A stretch of 41,314 nt of DNA from Mesostigma viride (taxonomy: Eukaryota > Streptophyta > Mesostigmatophyceae > Mesostigmatales > Mesostigmataceae): contig RPFO01000079.1 of the NCBI GenBank assembly GCA_009746045.1, positions 290,001-331,314 on the forward strand. The letters are read 5' to 3'. This document shows positions 1-18,561 of the stretch, piece after piece. The notes below the pieces were generated by a model that saw nothing but the letters and a program-made list of their open reading frames with translations, was not told the DNA's origin and searched no databases. Within the stretch, counting starts at the first letter, position 1. Each line of letters opens with the position of its first letter. Position numbers and translations under genes: made by a program.

Positions 1-135
1 GCGCCGAAGTTATTATACTTGTTACCTACGGTCGACTGCAGTCGGACCTATGAGCACTGTTTCCCCGCACCGGCAACTATATGGCCTGCCGGCGGGCTGG
101 CCCCACCCCGCGGCAACTTTCCTGGCCTGCCGGGG

Positions 136-165
136 CCGGCACCACGCCGCGCGGCGTTGTGCCGG
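136..165. repeat. Near-perfect 30-bp GC palindrome
   Basis: Two 15-base arms meet without a spacer (136-150 and 151-165) and pair at 14 of 15 positions; the mismatch is 143 against 158. It lies in a GC-rich stretch (about 60-200) that also holds an imperfect direct repeat of about 40 bp (about 71-110 and 111-150, both starting CGGCAACT). This is probably part of a degenerate repeat. No gene is seen in 1-270. Confidence 0.6.
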
Positions 166-271
166 GGACCCCTGGCGGGGCCGGCACTAAAATGAGCACT
201 GGCAGCTAGGCCACAGAGCGCTCTATCCGCAGCGTGGTGCCAGGGCGCAACACTGTGCCAGGGTGCAATAG

Positions 272-330
272 TTAATTCATTAATTGACTAAACATGTGCT
301 CCCGTTGGCCGGGGAGTCACGGAGTATTAA
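272..330 (-). mobile_element. 3' end relic of a TTAA-tailed retroelement
   Basis: Read on the minus strand, a CTCCCC..GGGAG stem-loop (about 298-316) is followed by a degraded TTAA tail at 272-285. The same end is much better preserved at 7471, 24847, 7246 and 28056. Only the last tens of bases remain, so the insertion was strongly 5'-truncated or is old. Confidence 0.4.
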
Positions 331-655
331 TTAATTTGGATGGATCGATGGATGGACAAGCAATCCTACCTGTTCTATTATATCTATCTATCATGGGTGG
401 GTTGTGGGTGAACCCTGGGCATGCCTTTAAAAAACCTCAGGCTCCAGGAGAGCCGGTCTTCATATTCTCCCAAACTGGCGCCTCTGAATGAGTTCCAACC
501 AAGCCTATCCATGGCCATGGGGCAGCCCTACTGCACCCACTATGCTTTTGCTAGCTTATTTATTGCACTGTCAGTCTCATATAGGGGATGTCGGATGGTT
601 CCGACAGGTCTGATTGTTGTGCACCCTGTGGCATGCATGCCTGTGGCATGAGGGA
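331..655. other. No gene recognised
   Basis: Short overlapping open frames in both directions show no recognisable motif. The stretch includes a short GATG-rich run near 338-358 and some TATC-like sequence near 380-392. I read it as decayed repeat DNA. Confidence 0.4.
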
Positions 656-760
656 AGGGGGTGGGTCTCTGCTCCGATCCCTGCCCGCTGCGCACACTGA
701 CAGGCCGACGATGAAAAGCACTCTGGTCCTCCGTGGTCCCCAACCAATTTTAATTATTCT
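656..760 (+). mobile_element. Degenerate 3' end of a TTAA-tailed retroelement
   Basis: The order of short blocks (GGTCTCTGC, then GCACACT, then AAAGCACTCTGG, then TCCGTG..CCCCAACC, then a TTTTAATT tail) matches the cleaner copy at 7180-7284. It is a plus-strand 3' fragment with many substitutions. The bases from 761 to about 899 hold a short TAAG run near 800 and nothing else I recognise. Confidence 0.4.
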
Positions 761-899
761 ACAGGTACAATACAACTGGTCCGATGCAATACCGTCAGTA
801 TAAGTAAGTAAGTACTTGCGTACGTGTCATGTGCATGGGCATGCCACGGAGTGCTATATGCTAACGTCATTCGAAAAATAAATCAAAGTTACAAATATC

Positions 900-1714
900 G
901 TCTGCATCATGCCCCACGATCGCGAATATGGCCGGGGTGGCCCTGGCTATACCGCCTGTCCGACCTGCATGATTTATGCGGATGATACCTGACCCTCATC
1001 GAGCGCCCCGAGCACATTCAGACCAGTAGTGGCTGCCGACTGTCTGGGCTTGGAGGAGGCGGCTGGGTATTAATTGGGGTTGGAGATTAGTAGAGTTAAA
1101 CTGTGGCGATGGTGATTGGGGCCGGCTACCAGTCGGCCCGCCGCTGCCGCGGCTGCTAGACGGGACCGCGGAGGTCCCGTTCCGTGATCGCTTCACTACT
1201 ACTGCTGGGGAGCATGCTCCCCGACACCGCCGATCGACAATATGTGGACATCCGCATCGGCCCACGTGGCCTGGGCCAGGCTCCGTTCGCTCAAACCCTA
1301 CTGGCACTCGAAGGACCTGGGCGAGCACCGCAAGCGAATGCTCTTCAAGGCCCTGGTTCTCACGGTGCTCACGTATGGCGCCGAGGCATGAACGCTTACA
1401 GACACGCTGGCCGCCCGGCTGCACGGCACGGTTTACAGGACATTGCTTCGACAGGTCCTGAATGTAGGGTTTTCCACTCATAGGTCTTTAGAATCTTTGC
1501 ACCAGGGTATGCCTTGCATTTCGGACGAGATTAGACAGCGTAGTAGGATAACATTTGTAGGACATCTTGCTCGCACCAGTCAGGTAGACACCGACCTCGG
1601 TCTGGCCGGCCGGCCCGGCCCCCAGCGGCTTGGCCAGCCAGGGCGGCATATCCTGACCTGGCCTGGCCCCAAGGACATTCCTAGAAAGATGGGTAAACAT
1701 TAATTAATTAATTA
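900..1714 (+). pseudogene. LINE ORF2 relic (reverse transcriptase C-terminal half)
   Basis: This is a broken piece of a non-LTR retrotransposon reverse transcriptase on the plus strand. The catalytic YADD box (motif C) is encoded at 975-986 and is soon followed by a stop. Further on come a thumb-like stretch with LTVLTYGAE (about 1351-1386) and a downstream module LRQVLN..GHLARTSQVDTD (about 1443-1600). That module is shared with the copies at 20968-22520, 26964-28020 and 6476-7180, and the GHLAR motif is the usual sequence after the LINE thumb. The frame is interrupted several times, so the piece cannot be functional. It ends in an (ATTA)n tail at 1699-1714. Motifs A and B are missing, so the copy is 5'-truncated. 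Confidence 0.75.
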
Positions 1715-2170
1715 TCAACATCGCTCCGTTGGGAGTCAATGTAGCGCATATCCCTGAGAAGGGGCATATGGCTTTTAATACATCCTAGGCTACTTCATGC
1801 AAGGGTGGGAATGTAAGCTACCCTTGCTCTAGGTGCACCAGGGCACCTGCACCCTCATGGTCTATCACGCTATGCCCGGGTAAGGGGGGGAGCATGCCTG
1901 TGAGGGAGGAAGATCAGCATGGCTATACAAGAGCTAGGACATGGCTTCTCGACAGAGAGCATCTCTCTGCATGGCATAGCATGGCTAAATTCTTAATGCA
2001 ACATCCATGGGGGGGTCCCATTATAGGCATGGCTTGGCTAAACATAGCCAGGGCGTAGCATGGCTGTACTAGGCTATGGCTGGTTGTGGACCGTGCGTTG
2101 GCGGCACGTGACTAGGTGTGTTGGCACAGCTAGGCAAATAGTCTATGGGTAAACATGCCATGACCTATAC
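1715..2170 (-). mobile_element. 3' fragment of an ORF1-type TTAA retroelement
   Basis: Read on the minus strand, this ends in the stem-loop CTCCCAACGGAG (1724-1735) followed directly by the TTAA tract at 1699-1714, which it shares with the plus-strand LINE relic. The sequence matches the 3' untranslated part of the plus-strand elements ending at 5068 and 5875, with shared blocks such as CATATGCCCC and CACCCTTGCA. About 2040-2165 also matches 7677-7800 and 25077-25200. No coding remains. Confidence 0.6.
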
Positions 2171-2214
2171 ACAGCAGTTGCTGGCCGACCTACATAGTGG
2201 TCCCAGCCCAGTTT

Positions 2215-2524
2215 GAACATCGCATTCACTCCCTCTCTCTTGCTTGGACTGCTACTGATGCAGAACAAGAAGAGGTGGAAGACGAGTGTCCAGGCCCACA
2301 CGCCCGCCCCTGTGGGCAACCCCCCCCCGCCCCCAAGAGGAAGGGGCGCTTTGCTGAGTAAAGTATAGTTAGGGTTTTCTAGAGCAGTAGATTTTTCAGT
2401 TAGCTTAGAGTTAGACTAGTTCGGTTTCGCGGCTTCGCCCACCTCTATCCATCCAGCAAGCAAGGGAATATGTGCTACATGATCTCCCAACGGAGTCATG
2501 TTATAATTAAATTTAATTTAATTT
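2215..2524 (+). mobile_element. 3' fragment of a TTAA retroelement with a residual ORF end
   Basis: This is a plus-strand fragment closely matching 5215-5428. It starts with a coding remnant whose last residues read as a proline-rich, lysine/arginine-rich end (PPPKRKGRFAE then stop, about 2310-2361). The counterpart near 5225-5281 ends PPPKRRRFDE then stop. It continues through a short 3' region to the stem-loop CTCCCAACGGAG (2484-2495) and a TTTAA-type tail (2503-2524). I cannot say which element protein the proline-rich end belongs to. Confidence 0.5.
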
Positions 2525-2569
2525 GAATCATGCCCCAACCATATGAAGCCCCAACCATATAATCTCTAG

Positions 2570-2930
2570 ATTAATTAATTAATTAATAGACACGTGACTG
2601 CGTCACGTGAGCATAAGTCCTCAGTGGGAGGGGAACATGGGATGGAATGGATGGTATAAGCTATCTAGGTCCTAGTTACAGGGGTGTGGGCACCGCGGCC
2701 CGAATCGCTATGAATGCCATACTTGGTCACACGCGGAGCCCCCACAGGCTTTGGGGTGGTCTCCTTCATCACTACTTGCCATCTATCCTTGCGCACCATC
2801 TGCCTCCATATTACAGACAAACCAGGAGGCTGCCCGGGGGTGAGCCTGTCACGTCTAGTGTAGCACATGTCCATGCCGAGTCTATCACGAAAAGTCCACG
2901 GGTGGCGGCCCTGCCGCGCGCGTTCACTAG
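2570..2930 (-). mobile_element. 3' end of a LINE ORF2 element
   Basis: This is a minus-strand copy of the terminal region seen at 20968-21345 and 26964-27305. It has a (TTAA)n tail at 2570-2588, then the hairpin CACGTGAC-tgc-GTCACGTG (2591-2609), then the sequence encoding the end of the LINE reading frame (residues DMCYTRRDRLTPGQPPG, about 2815-2872). It breaks off near 2927, where the other copies continue into the GHLAR module. It is a short 5'-truncated insertion. Confidence 0.6.
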
Positions 2931-2935
2931 GTTAT

Positions 2936-5068
2936 TATTATCCTTGATATCTAGTCCTTGATCATATCCATAGTCTCCAAGTATGGTCCACGAGCCACGA
3001 GCCACGAGCCGGTAGCCATGGCTGACGGCGGAGCTCATAACTTTCACGTTTGAGCACCGAATTTGGCCGTGAATATCACAATCGCCGCGTCTTTCTACGA
3101 CGCACATCCTGATATAATTTTCTGAAGCTATTACAGTACGCAATATATGACGAGCAAACGCTCCTCGACGCAACGCAGCCTGCATGGCGGCTGCGCTCTG
3201 CAATGAAAATACGTCTGCAGCTCCAGCTGCTGCAGCTTCGCCATCAAGGCCGGAAGGCAGTGGTGACACTAGTTGCGCACTGCAGTGCTCGCCTCGAACC
3301 CTCCCGGGCTTTCCTCGCCCTCTGCATCGCCTGACCCAAAGCGCAGTCGCCCAGGCGAACCTGGCTGGTCTGAGCGTGATTTTGACGTTGATCAGCTCTT
3401 TGCCACCTTCGACGTCAACAGGCCTGCCTTTTTCGAAATGCCATCCATCAAAATACTGGAGCTCGTGTTTTACGGGTCACACGCCTCATTGCTGGCCCTG
3501 TGCCTGCAATTCCATTCCAGAACCCACCTTTTCCGCAGCGGAGCTGACGGCCGGTTTTCCAACAGCGTATCTGACGCCCCTTCTTCGGCCAACATGGCTG
3601 GCTGGTCTCGCCCCCGCCTTCGATCGGCTCGCAGCTCTCTTTACCCTCACTAAGCGCTCGTCTGCGGACCTCCTGCAACCCGCCCCCATTACCGAATCCA
3701 CCGTCCTCCGCCACCTCCACGACGCCCTCTCACAGCACGTGACGCCCCTTGCTGCAGATGTGGCAGCTGTGGGTCGCACGCTGGCTGCTGAGCTCCCCAC
3801 CATCCCCACCGCCACTGCCACCCTCCTCGCCTCCACCCGCCCCCGCCCCCCCCCCTCCGCCTCCACCGACTCCATCACCGCCCAGCTCCGCGACATCGAC
3901 CAGCGTCTTAAGGACAATGCCATCGCTATCGAGGTCCTGCAGAACACCGCAGGCCTCACCGCCCAGGCGGTGAAGGACAGTTGCCGCCAAGCCATGCAGC
4001 CCCTGCTGGCCTGGCCGGCGATGCTCCTCGATCCCATCACGACCTGGGCGGACATGCTTAAGCAACATACCACCTCCACCACCTCCGCCGTCGCAGCCCA
4101 GCTCCAGCGGCAGACGCTTGACCTCCGCGAGGAGGCCGAGCTCGCCAAGCGCAGCCTCAACGCCATACTCAAGAACTTCGACAAGGAGGAAGGTGAGAAT
4201 TCCGAGAATTATTAAAGCTTGCACGTGCGTTTGAGAGCAAAATCCTTGATCGCATGGGCCTTCTGGCTGACCGCCCACCGCCTTCCCCGCGCGCAGGGTA
4301 AGGCAGGGGCGCCCCTGCTTCTTCTCATCTTTGAGAGCCCATCGGACAAGATTTCGTTTCTCAGACGCCGCAAGCGGCTCGAGAACACTCCCTTCACCGT
4401 GGACGACGACTTGACCCTGGCGCAGCAACAACGGCGACGGGAGCTATGCATGGCCGACCTACCTCCAGCTCCGGCAGACCAACTGACCAAGGCGGGGCAG
4501 CCGGTGTACTGGAAGGGGGCGGCCATCTACGTCGGCCACAAGCCCTGCATGGCATGCGACCCCCGCGGCCCCAACGACTCCAGAAGCCCCAGCTTAGGGG
4601 AATACAGCAGTAGTAGTGTAGAAAAGATAGACCGTGGCCATGTACATGTACGCCTCCTATAGGCTCTATACCAGCTGACTCACGAGTCTCATTTAGCCAT
4701 GTACATGTGTGCCTATGATGATGTGCCACACTCCACTGATGATGCCTAGCTTTATCTAGGTATGCTGTGCCCATGCAGAGAGTTGTTCTCTGCTGAGAGG
4801 CCACACTCTAGCTCTTGTATAGCTATGCTGATCTTCCCCACCTATGACGGGCTCCCCTTAGCTGGGTGTTGCCCGAGACTCTGGGTGGTGCAGGTGCCCT
4901 AGTGCACCTAGAGCAAGTGTTGTTTACATTCCCACCCTTGCAGGAAGTAGCTTAGAATGTATTATAGGCTCATATGCCCCTTCTCAGGGCTGTGTGCTAC
5001 AGATTAGATACTCCCAACGGAGTTATGTTACTAATTAATTAATTAATTAATTAATTAATTAATTAATA
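2936..5068 (+). mobile_element. ORF1-only TTAA-tailed retroelement
   Basis: The element carries the ORF1 relic above, then about 400 bp of 3' region, the stem-loop CTCCCAACGGAG (5011-5022) and a clean (TTAA)n tail (5032-5068). There is no reverse transcriptase between ORF1 and the tail. The 5' boundary is uncertain: the preceding LINE relic stops near 2930, and 2936-3183 has no recognised homology in the window. Confidence 0.55.
3184..4662 (+). pseudogene. L1-type ORF1 protein relic of a non-LTR element
   Basis: This is a decayed retroelement ORF1, the nucleic-acid-binding chaperone partner of a LINE reverse transcriptase. The N-terminal part is rich in A, P and S. The more natural frame at about 3273-3480 (residues ..KRSRPGEPGWSERDFDVDQLFATFDVNRPAFF..) gives way by frameshift to the frame starting at 3184. 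The middle, about 3650-4190, is predicted helical or coiled-coil (TAQLRDIDQRLKDNAIAIEVLQ, in two runs of under 20). A stop at 4213 separates the C-terminal domain, which has the typical order RRRKRLENTPF, then DDLTLAQQQRRREL, then PVYWKGAAIYVGHKP (about 4360-4545). That order resembles the C-terminal domain of L1-family ORF1 proteins. Copies lie at 8000-8507 and, on the minus strand, at 25222-26696. The frameshift and stop make it non-functional. Confidence 0.65.
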
Positions 5069-5074
5069 GTCCTT

Positions 5075-5430
5075 GATATGAAGTGAGACGGCGCCGTGAG
5101 CTATGGCCGACCTACCTCCAGATACGGCAAAGCGCAAGGGGGAAACCGGTATACTGGAAGGGGGACGTCATCCACGTCGGCCACAAGCCTTGGCAGGCAC
5201 CCGGCCCAGCCAGTCTAGGGAATATATAGCAGACCCTGTGGGCAAGCCACCTCCCCCCAAGAGGAGGCGTTTTGATGAGTAGGGTAGTTATGATTTTTCT
5301 AGACTAGATAGATTAGCGTTAGGATAGTCCGATTACGCGGCTCTCCCCACTCCACCATCCATCAAGGAATATGTGCTACATGATCTCCCAACGGAGGCAT
5401 GTTATAATTTAATTTAATTTAATTTAATAG
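5075..5430 (+). mobile_element. 5'-truncated ORF1-type retroelement copy
   Basis: It opens in the ORF1 C-terminal domain (residues ..PVYWKGDVIHVGHKPWQAP, about 5140-5200) and runs through a proline-rich end (KRRRFDE then stop). It finishes with the stem-loop CTCCCAACGGAG (5385-5396) and a TTTAA-repeat tail (5403-5430). It lies in the same orientation as the element just upstream and directly after its tail. Confidence 0.55.
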
Positions 5431-5876
5431 CAGTAGTAGTGTAGATTAGTAAGGCAACTAGCCTACCACGCGGCCCCAGCGCATGTGCGCCCATAATGGC
5501 CATGGATGATGCATTTAAGAATTTAGCCACGCCCTGCCTATAATAGGACCCCCCCATGGATGATGCATTAAGAGTTAGCTCAGCCCTGCCTATTATACAG
5601 AGAGTCACTCTCTGATGAGCAGCCATGCCTTAGCTTTTGTTGTATAGCCATGTTGATCTTCCCTCCCCATGACAGGCTCCCCCTTAGCTGGGCATAGCTT
5701 GATAGATCATGGGGGTGCAGGTGCCCTGGTGCACCTCGAGCAAGTGTCGTTTACATTCCCACCCTTGCAGGAAGTAGCTTAGAATGTATTAAAAGCCATA
5801 TGCCCCTTTCTCTGGGATATGCTACATTTACTCCCAACGGAGTTATGTTCCTAATTAATTAATTAATTAATTAATG
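5431..5876 (+). mobile_element. 3' fragment of an ORF1-type retroelement
   Basis: This repeats the 3' region of 4600-5068 (blocks GATCTTCC, GGTGCAGGTGCCCT, CATTCCCACCCTTGCAGG) and ends with the stem-loop CTCCCAACGGAG (5831-5842) and a TTAA tail (5852-5875). It is the third plus-strand tail in a row. The bases 5877-5989 show nothing I recognise. Confidence 0.6.
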
Positions 5877-5989
5877 AAGTGAGACAACTACATAAAGGCA
5901 CTAGAGGGGGATATATAATCCGCATCTGAGAGCTGTCCTCTACTGTAATGGCAGACGAGGCGGTAGTGTAGCGGCTATTGAATTCAACT

Positions 5990-6475
5990 GAATTGGAACA
6001 TAACTCCGTTGGGAGCCGTATATTTAGCTCATATCCCTGAGAAGGGGCATATGGCGTTTAATACACTCTGGGCTACTTCCTGCAAGGGTAGGGTGTAAAC
6101 TACACCTGCTCTGGGTGCACAAAGTGCACCTGCCCACCACTATGTATTCCAGCACCTACCTCCTAAAGGCGCAGACATAGGGGGGAAGATCATCATGGCT
6201 ATACATAGGCTAGGGCATGGCTTCTCATCAGCTAGAGAGTGACTCTCTGCATAGGCAGAGCTGGGCTAAATCATCCATGGGGAGTCCCATTATAGGCAGA
6301 GCGTGGCTAAATTCTGAAAGCATCATCCATGGGGGCCATTATGGGCGCACATGCGCGTCACTGGGCCACTTGCTATGCTAAGCCTTACTAATAAGCTGCA
6401 CTACTGCTATATTCCCTAGACTGGGGTTGCTGGGGTGGCCGGGGGTGCCTGCCAGGGCTTGTGGTCGACGTAGCG
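5990..6475 (-). mobile_element. 3' fragment of an ORF1-type retroelement
   Basis: On the minus strand it starts with the end of ORF1 (YVDHKPWQAP.. near 6435-6475), runs through the shared 3' region and reaches the stem-loop CTCCCAACGGAG (6004-6015). The tail beyond is degraded. It lies head-on to the plus-strand fragments ending at 5875. Confidence 0.5.
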
Positions 6476-7180
6476 GCTATCCTCAGGGGCAATATCCTCC
6501 ACTTGCATGAAAACTTCTACCCTGCATTCTACCAATGGGCCGCGGGGCCCGTGGGAAGAATGCAAGAGCATGCCCCACAGGAAGGTGATCAGTTATCGCA
6601 GACGGCAACCCGTTTATCCTTGTCTATCATGCGGGCGCGGAGTACAGATAATCCCAGAAGCCCTGCATCCTCAAGCAATTGTGTCACATAGGTCCGGGTA
6701 GCGCTGCGTCGGTGCGGGCCGCGTGCAAGTTTGCCAGTGGGTTGCGACGGGACAAAGGGACCCTGCCATAGGAGGAGGTGTCTACCTGCCGGTTGGCCAG
6801 TCCTAAGCCCGCCCGCAGGGCCCACATCGGTATTCACCTGGTCTGTGCGGGCAACTAGATGGCCGGCACTGAAGAGGAGACGGCGGTGTCGGATGGTATG
6901 GGTGACAAGAGGGAGCTCGCAGTAGAGCTCGGCCCGGGTGCGGCGCTCTTGGTAGCGGCCGGACGCCGAGGATGTGACGGAGCATGCGAGTGACAGTTCC
7001 GTCAAGGCGCTTGCTCAGCGCCTGGTCCAAGGTCCACGCCTCGCAGCCGTAAATGAGGATGCTGAGGACAAGGGCCTTGAACCGAATGCGCTTGCGCCGC
7101 GCACTCAGCTAGGTAGCGACATGTCCAGAACCTGTCGAGGCAGCGGAGGGCCGCCCAGGCCTGGCCATTGCAGTACCAAG
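6476..7180 (-). pseudogene. LINE ORF2 relic (post-RT region)
   Basis: This is a minus-strand fragment of a LINE reverse transcriptase downstream of the catalytic core. From about 7085 down it encodes FKALVLSILIYGCEAWTLDQ, then LSKRLDGTVTRMLRHILGVR, and after frameshifts a GHLVARTDQVNTDVGP module (about 6800-6880). The YGCEAW and GH.AR landmarks match the copies at 1351-1600, 21040-21700 and 27168-27700, but wording differs at many positions. It therefore belongs to a diverged member of the same group. It is truncated at both ends. Confidence 0.7.
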
Positions 7181-7284
7181 TAGGTCTCTGCCCCCCTGCC
7201 CGGTGTGCACACTCACGGGGATTAAAGCACTCTGGCGCTCCGTGACTCCCCAACGGGAGCACGTGTTTAATTAATTAATTAAAT
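7180..7284 (+). mobile_element. Short 3' end of a TTAA retroelement
   Basis: A plus-strand terminal fragment with GTGCACAC, AAAGCACTCTGG, the stem-loop CTCCCCAACGGGAG (7246-7259) and a TTAA tail (7266-7284). It matches 28011-28105 and, inverted, 7444-7560 and 24819-24930. From 7285 to about 7440 I see no feature. Confidence 0.55.
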
Positions 7285-7443
7285 ATGACCTGTGTGAGCC
7301 GATTGCATTGCTATATGGAGATGTGAGCAAACAGGCAGTGCTACGTGAGACGCATAGCTAGGCTGGCGGATGTCAGTTGGCTATACTGGTAAGGCTAGAC
7401 GCATGCATGCATGACGTTACGTTCTACCATGCATTGGGGTTGC

Positions 7444-7985
7444 ATATTAATAAAATTAAGTAAACTCGTGCTCCCGTTGGGGAGTCATGGAGCACCGGAG
7501 TGCTTTTAATCCCTGTATGTGCACAACAGGACGAAAGGGCAGAGACCCCCTTTCTCCTTCATCCCAGAGGCATGCCACAGCTGCAATCGGACACTATAGA
7601 CGATCCGGCAAGTTCTGTGGGTGCAATAAGACCCATGTGAGCATATCATAACAAGGAGCGTGGGCAAGTAATCTGATCATAGCCAGGACGAAGCTAGCAT
7701 GGCTGTACAAGGGCTAAGCTAAGGCTATGGCTGGTTGTGTACCGTGGGTTAGCGGTGCACGTGACTACAGTATGGTGGCACGGCTAGGCAAACATTCTAG
7801 GCATGGCTGCCATGGCGGCAGTGACTACCAATGATTACAAGCTAGCTAGGGCTATTCTAGCCCGCTTGGGGCGTCGACATCTTGTGGTTGATCATCAGGT
7901 CCCCGCCCCTCCAGTACACCTTGGGCTTCTGGGGGTCCTGCTTGTGGCGGAGGTATTCAGGCCACAGGTCGCGTCGCTGCTGCTG
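7444..7985 (-). mobile_element. 5'-truncated ORF1-type retroelement
   Basis: On the minus strand it begins in the ORF1 C-terminal domain (QQQQRRDLWPEYLRHKQDPQ, then VYWRGGDLMINHK, about 7870-7985) and continues through a 3' region. It ends with the stem-loop CTCCCCAACGGGAG (7471-7484) and a weak TTAA tail (about 7444-7462). It is nearly the same as the 3' part of the element at 24819-25420. At its 5' break near 7986 it abuts a plus-strand ORF1 fragment. Confidence 0.6.
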
Positions 7986-8513
7986 CTGAGCGTTGCATTT
8001 GGGATGGCATGGGATCGCCGCTCAGCTCAAGCAACAGGCGCTCGACCTCCACCGGCGAGGAGGCCGAGCTCGACAAACGTGTCATGTCATCGTCAAGCAC
8101 TTCCACTTCGACCAGCCGCCAGATGAGACCAACAAGACCCTCCTTGCCAAGGCATTTGAGAACAAAATCCTTGTCCCCATGGCTCGAGCACTGGTGAGGT
8201 CACGCTGGGGGCGATCCGCCGTCCCCGCTCGTGGGGTATGGCTGGACCGCCCCCGCTGCTCCTCACCTTTGACACAATGGCGGATAAGCTGGAGTTCCTC
8301 AAGCGTCGCAAGCAGCTCGGTGGCACCTCCTACACACTGGAATACGTCGACTTGACCCTGGCGCAGCAACAACGGCGACGGGAGCTCTGGCCGACCTACC
8401 TCCAGCTCCGGCAAGCGGCAGGGAAGAAGCCGGTTTACTGGAGGGGGGCTGCCATCTACACTGACCACAAGCCATGGCAGCCGACCCCCGAGCAATCCCC
8501 AGCCTAGGGGGCA
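7986..8513 (+). pseudogene. ORF1 relic, L1-type C-terminal domain
   Basis: This plus-strand fragment is closely related to 4080-4590. It runs from the helical segment (QLKQQALDL..) through KLEFLKRRKQLGGTSY and DLTLAQQQRRRELWPTYLQL to KKPVYWRGAAIYTDHKPW, stopping at TAG 8505-8507. The C-terminal domain is intact in one frame from about 8238, but the upstream part is out of frame. The 3' sequence after 8510 (GCATATAGAGTAG.., to about 8650) resembles other element tails, but no TTAA tract is left. Confidence 0.6.
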
Positions 8514-8730
8514 TATAGAGTAGTGTAGCATAGACAGGCTTAGCCTCCGTGGCTCACGCCCATGTGAATACATATGCCTCTGATGGGAACCACACCAGAT
8601 GATGTATTAGTTAGCCAGGCTTTGCCCATGCAGAGAGCCACTCTCTGAGCACTGATTCGATATAGTAAACAAGACGTGCCATGAATGACAATCAGGCAAT
8701 AAATTTATAATTCGCAGTATGGGCTTTATC

Positions 8731-8767
8731 GTAAGTCAGATTTTGCACGCTGCAAAATCTGACTTAC
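8731..8767. repeat. Perfect 17-bp inverted repeat, 3-base spacer
   Basis: The arm GTAAGTCAGATTTTGCA (8731-8747) is mirrored exactly at 8751-8767. It would form a 17-bp stem as single-stranded DNA or RNA. On the minus strand it includes TGTAA (8768-8764), which is the green-algal polyadenylation signal, but it is about 790 bp past the NUP155 stop. It may equally be a small foldback element. Confidence 0.75.
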
Positions 8768-8769
8768 AA

Positions 8770-9559
8770 GACAGAAGTGATGGCAAGTATCTGATTCGCC
8801 TATCACGTAAGAAAGCACCTGAAGCACACGAGGACAGATGCAGAGTAAGCACGTAGGGATGGCCAAACTTCCCCACAAGCGTGGAGGGCACAGACCCAGT
8901 TTATGCCGTTCAAGTCATTCAAAGCTCCCAATCACCACAGCTGCCAAAGCATGGGCGGCTGAGCTCTCCAAGGCCCTGCCAACCAGACTGTATCTGGACA
9001 CCCACCGATTGCTAAAAGGTTAGAAAGAAAATAACCGTATTCTCCGCATGCCATTCCTCTATGAAAATGCGCACAAGCAGCCAAACCCATGGTTGTCACT
9101 GCAGTGGGAAGCACACAACTTCTCAGGAACAAACTCGCCACGTTGACGATGACCACTGATGCGGTTGTCCGCAATGCATTGTTGTCCTCTCATGGTGGCA
9201 ATACATACGCCCCTGCCAGGCTTCCCTCACGTGGTTGGGTGGCAGGGACCTGGGCCGCGGTCGAGTTTCAAAAAAAGCCAATTCGATTGGCCCAAGGCAC
9301 GTTGTGACAGAGGTGAGGGGCAGGCTGGCAAACAAGGTAGCGTCAAGGCTGACTCTACATGCACCGGCCTCTGGTGGCAGCGGCGCAGGCAAGCAAAGCC
9401 CGTGGGTGTGCTGTAGATTTGCTGCCACATAACCACGCCATCGCCCATCGAAGATCTCTAGGCCAACCACGCACATCAAGGCTACCGATGCACCACCAGT
9501 ACAACAAGAGATGCCCTGGTGGCCTGCGCACGGCCAGGGCCCGTGCCCTCCAAGGGGCC
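8770..9559. other. NUP155 downstream region / possible 3' UTR
   Basis: This lies downstream of the NUP155 stop codon at 9560 (minus strand). Open frames here are short, overlapping and unrecognised. No TGTAA appears on the minus strand between 9200 and 9560, so the poly(A) site is not placed. Confidence 0.4.
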
Positions 9560-18032
<8,473 letters not shown>

Positions 18033-18517
18033 ATCGCTCACTATGTTGGTGGCTGATTGCTAATGCGACAGCCGCGGCTCGCGATTATTAAGGGGTAAAT
18101 CTGCCATTCTATCGCCCCTGCGCTGCTGCCGACAACTATGTAGGTCTCCTCCACGTCATTGCTCTATAAAACCAACAGGCATAATGATGTGGCCACAGCA
18201 GCAAAACTACAAAACCCGAAGTACGTTGCACCCTCTATCTCCCCGGCAGTTTAGCATCTAGAAGATAAGTATTGCCCAGCCGTGGCAGTGGAAGGGGATT
18301 TACTCTCTAAACAATGTCGACCATTGTCGCCGTTGCGCTGTTTTTCCCTGCTATGAAATAATGTACGCTATGGAAGCCACAGACTCGCATGAGGCTTCCA
18401 CTGAAAAACTTTTCTGCCATTGGAAAGGGAGTGTGCGACGCCCCTGCCTCGCATTGAAAGCCCGCCTGTCCGTTGTGCGTGCACAGTCTTCGCTCGCTGG
18501 GGGCGAGAGCGCTCATC

Positions 18518-18561
18518 GCATTTCAGGGCACCGCTGTGCGCATTTCTGGGCACCGCTGTAC
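18518..18561. repeat. 22-bp tandem duplication upstream of PEX19
   Basis: GCATTTCAGGGCACCGCTGT.. at 18518-18539 is followed directly by a second copy at 18540-18561, with two mismatches. It lies in the divergent promoter interval, so duplicated regulatory sites are possible. No known motif is recognised. Confidence 0.7.

Noticed and set aside
18033-18041. Upstream GTG as a NUP155 start three codons earlier
   Set aside because: Eukaryotic initiation should use the ATG at 18032; the GTG directly follows a stop and has no support.
18165-18171. TATA box as the PEX19 core promoter
   Set aside because: It is about 770 bp before the ATG and would need a very long leader or an unseen 5' UTR intron; left as a note only.
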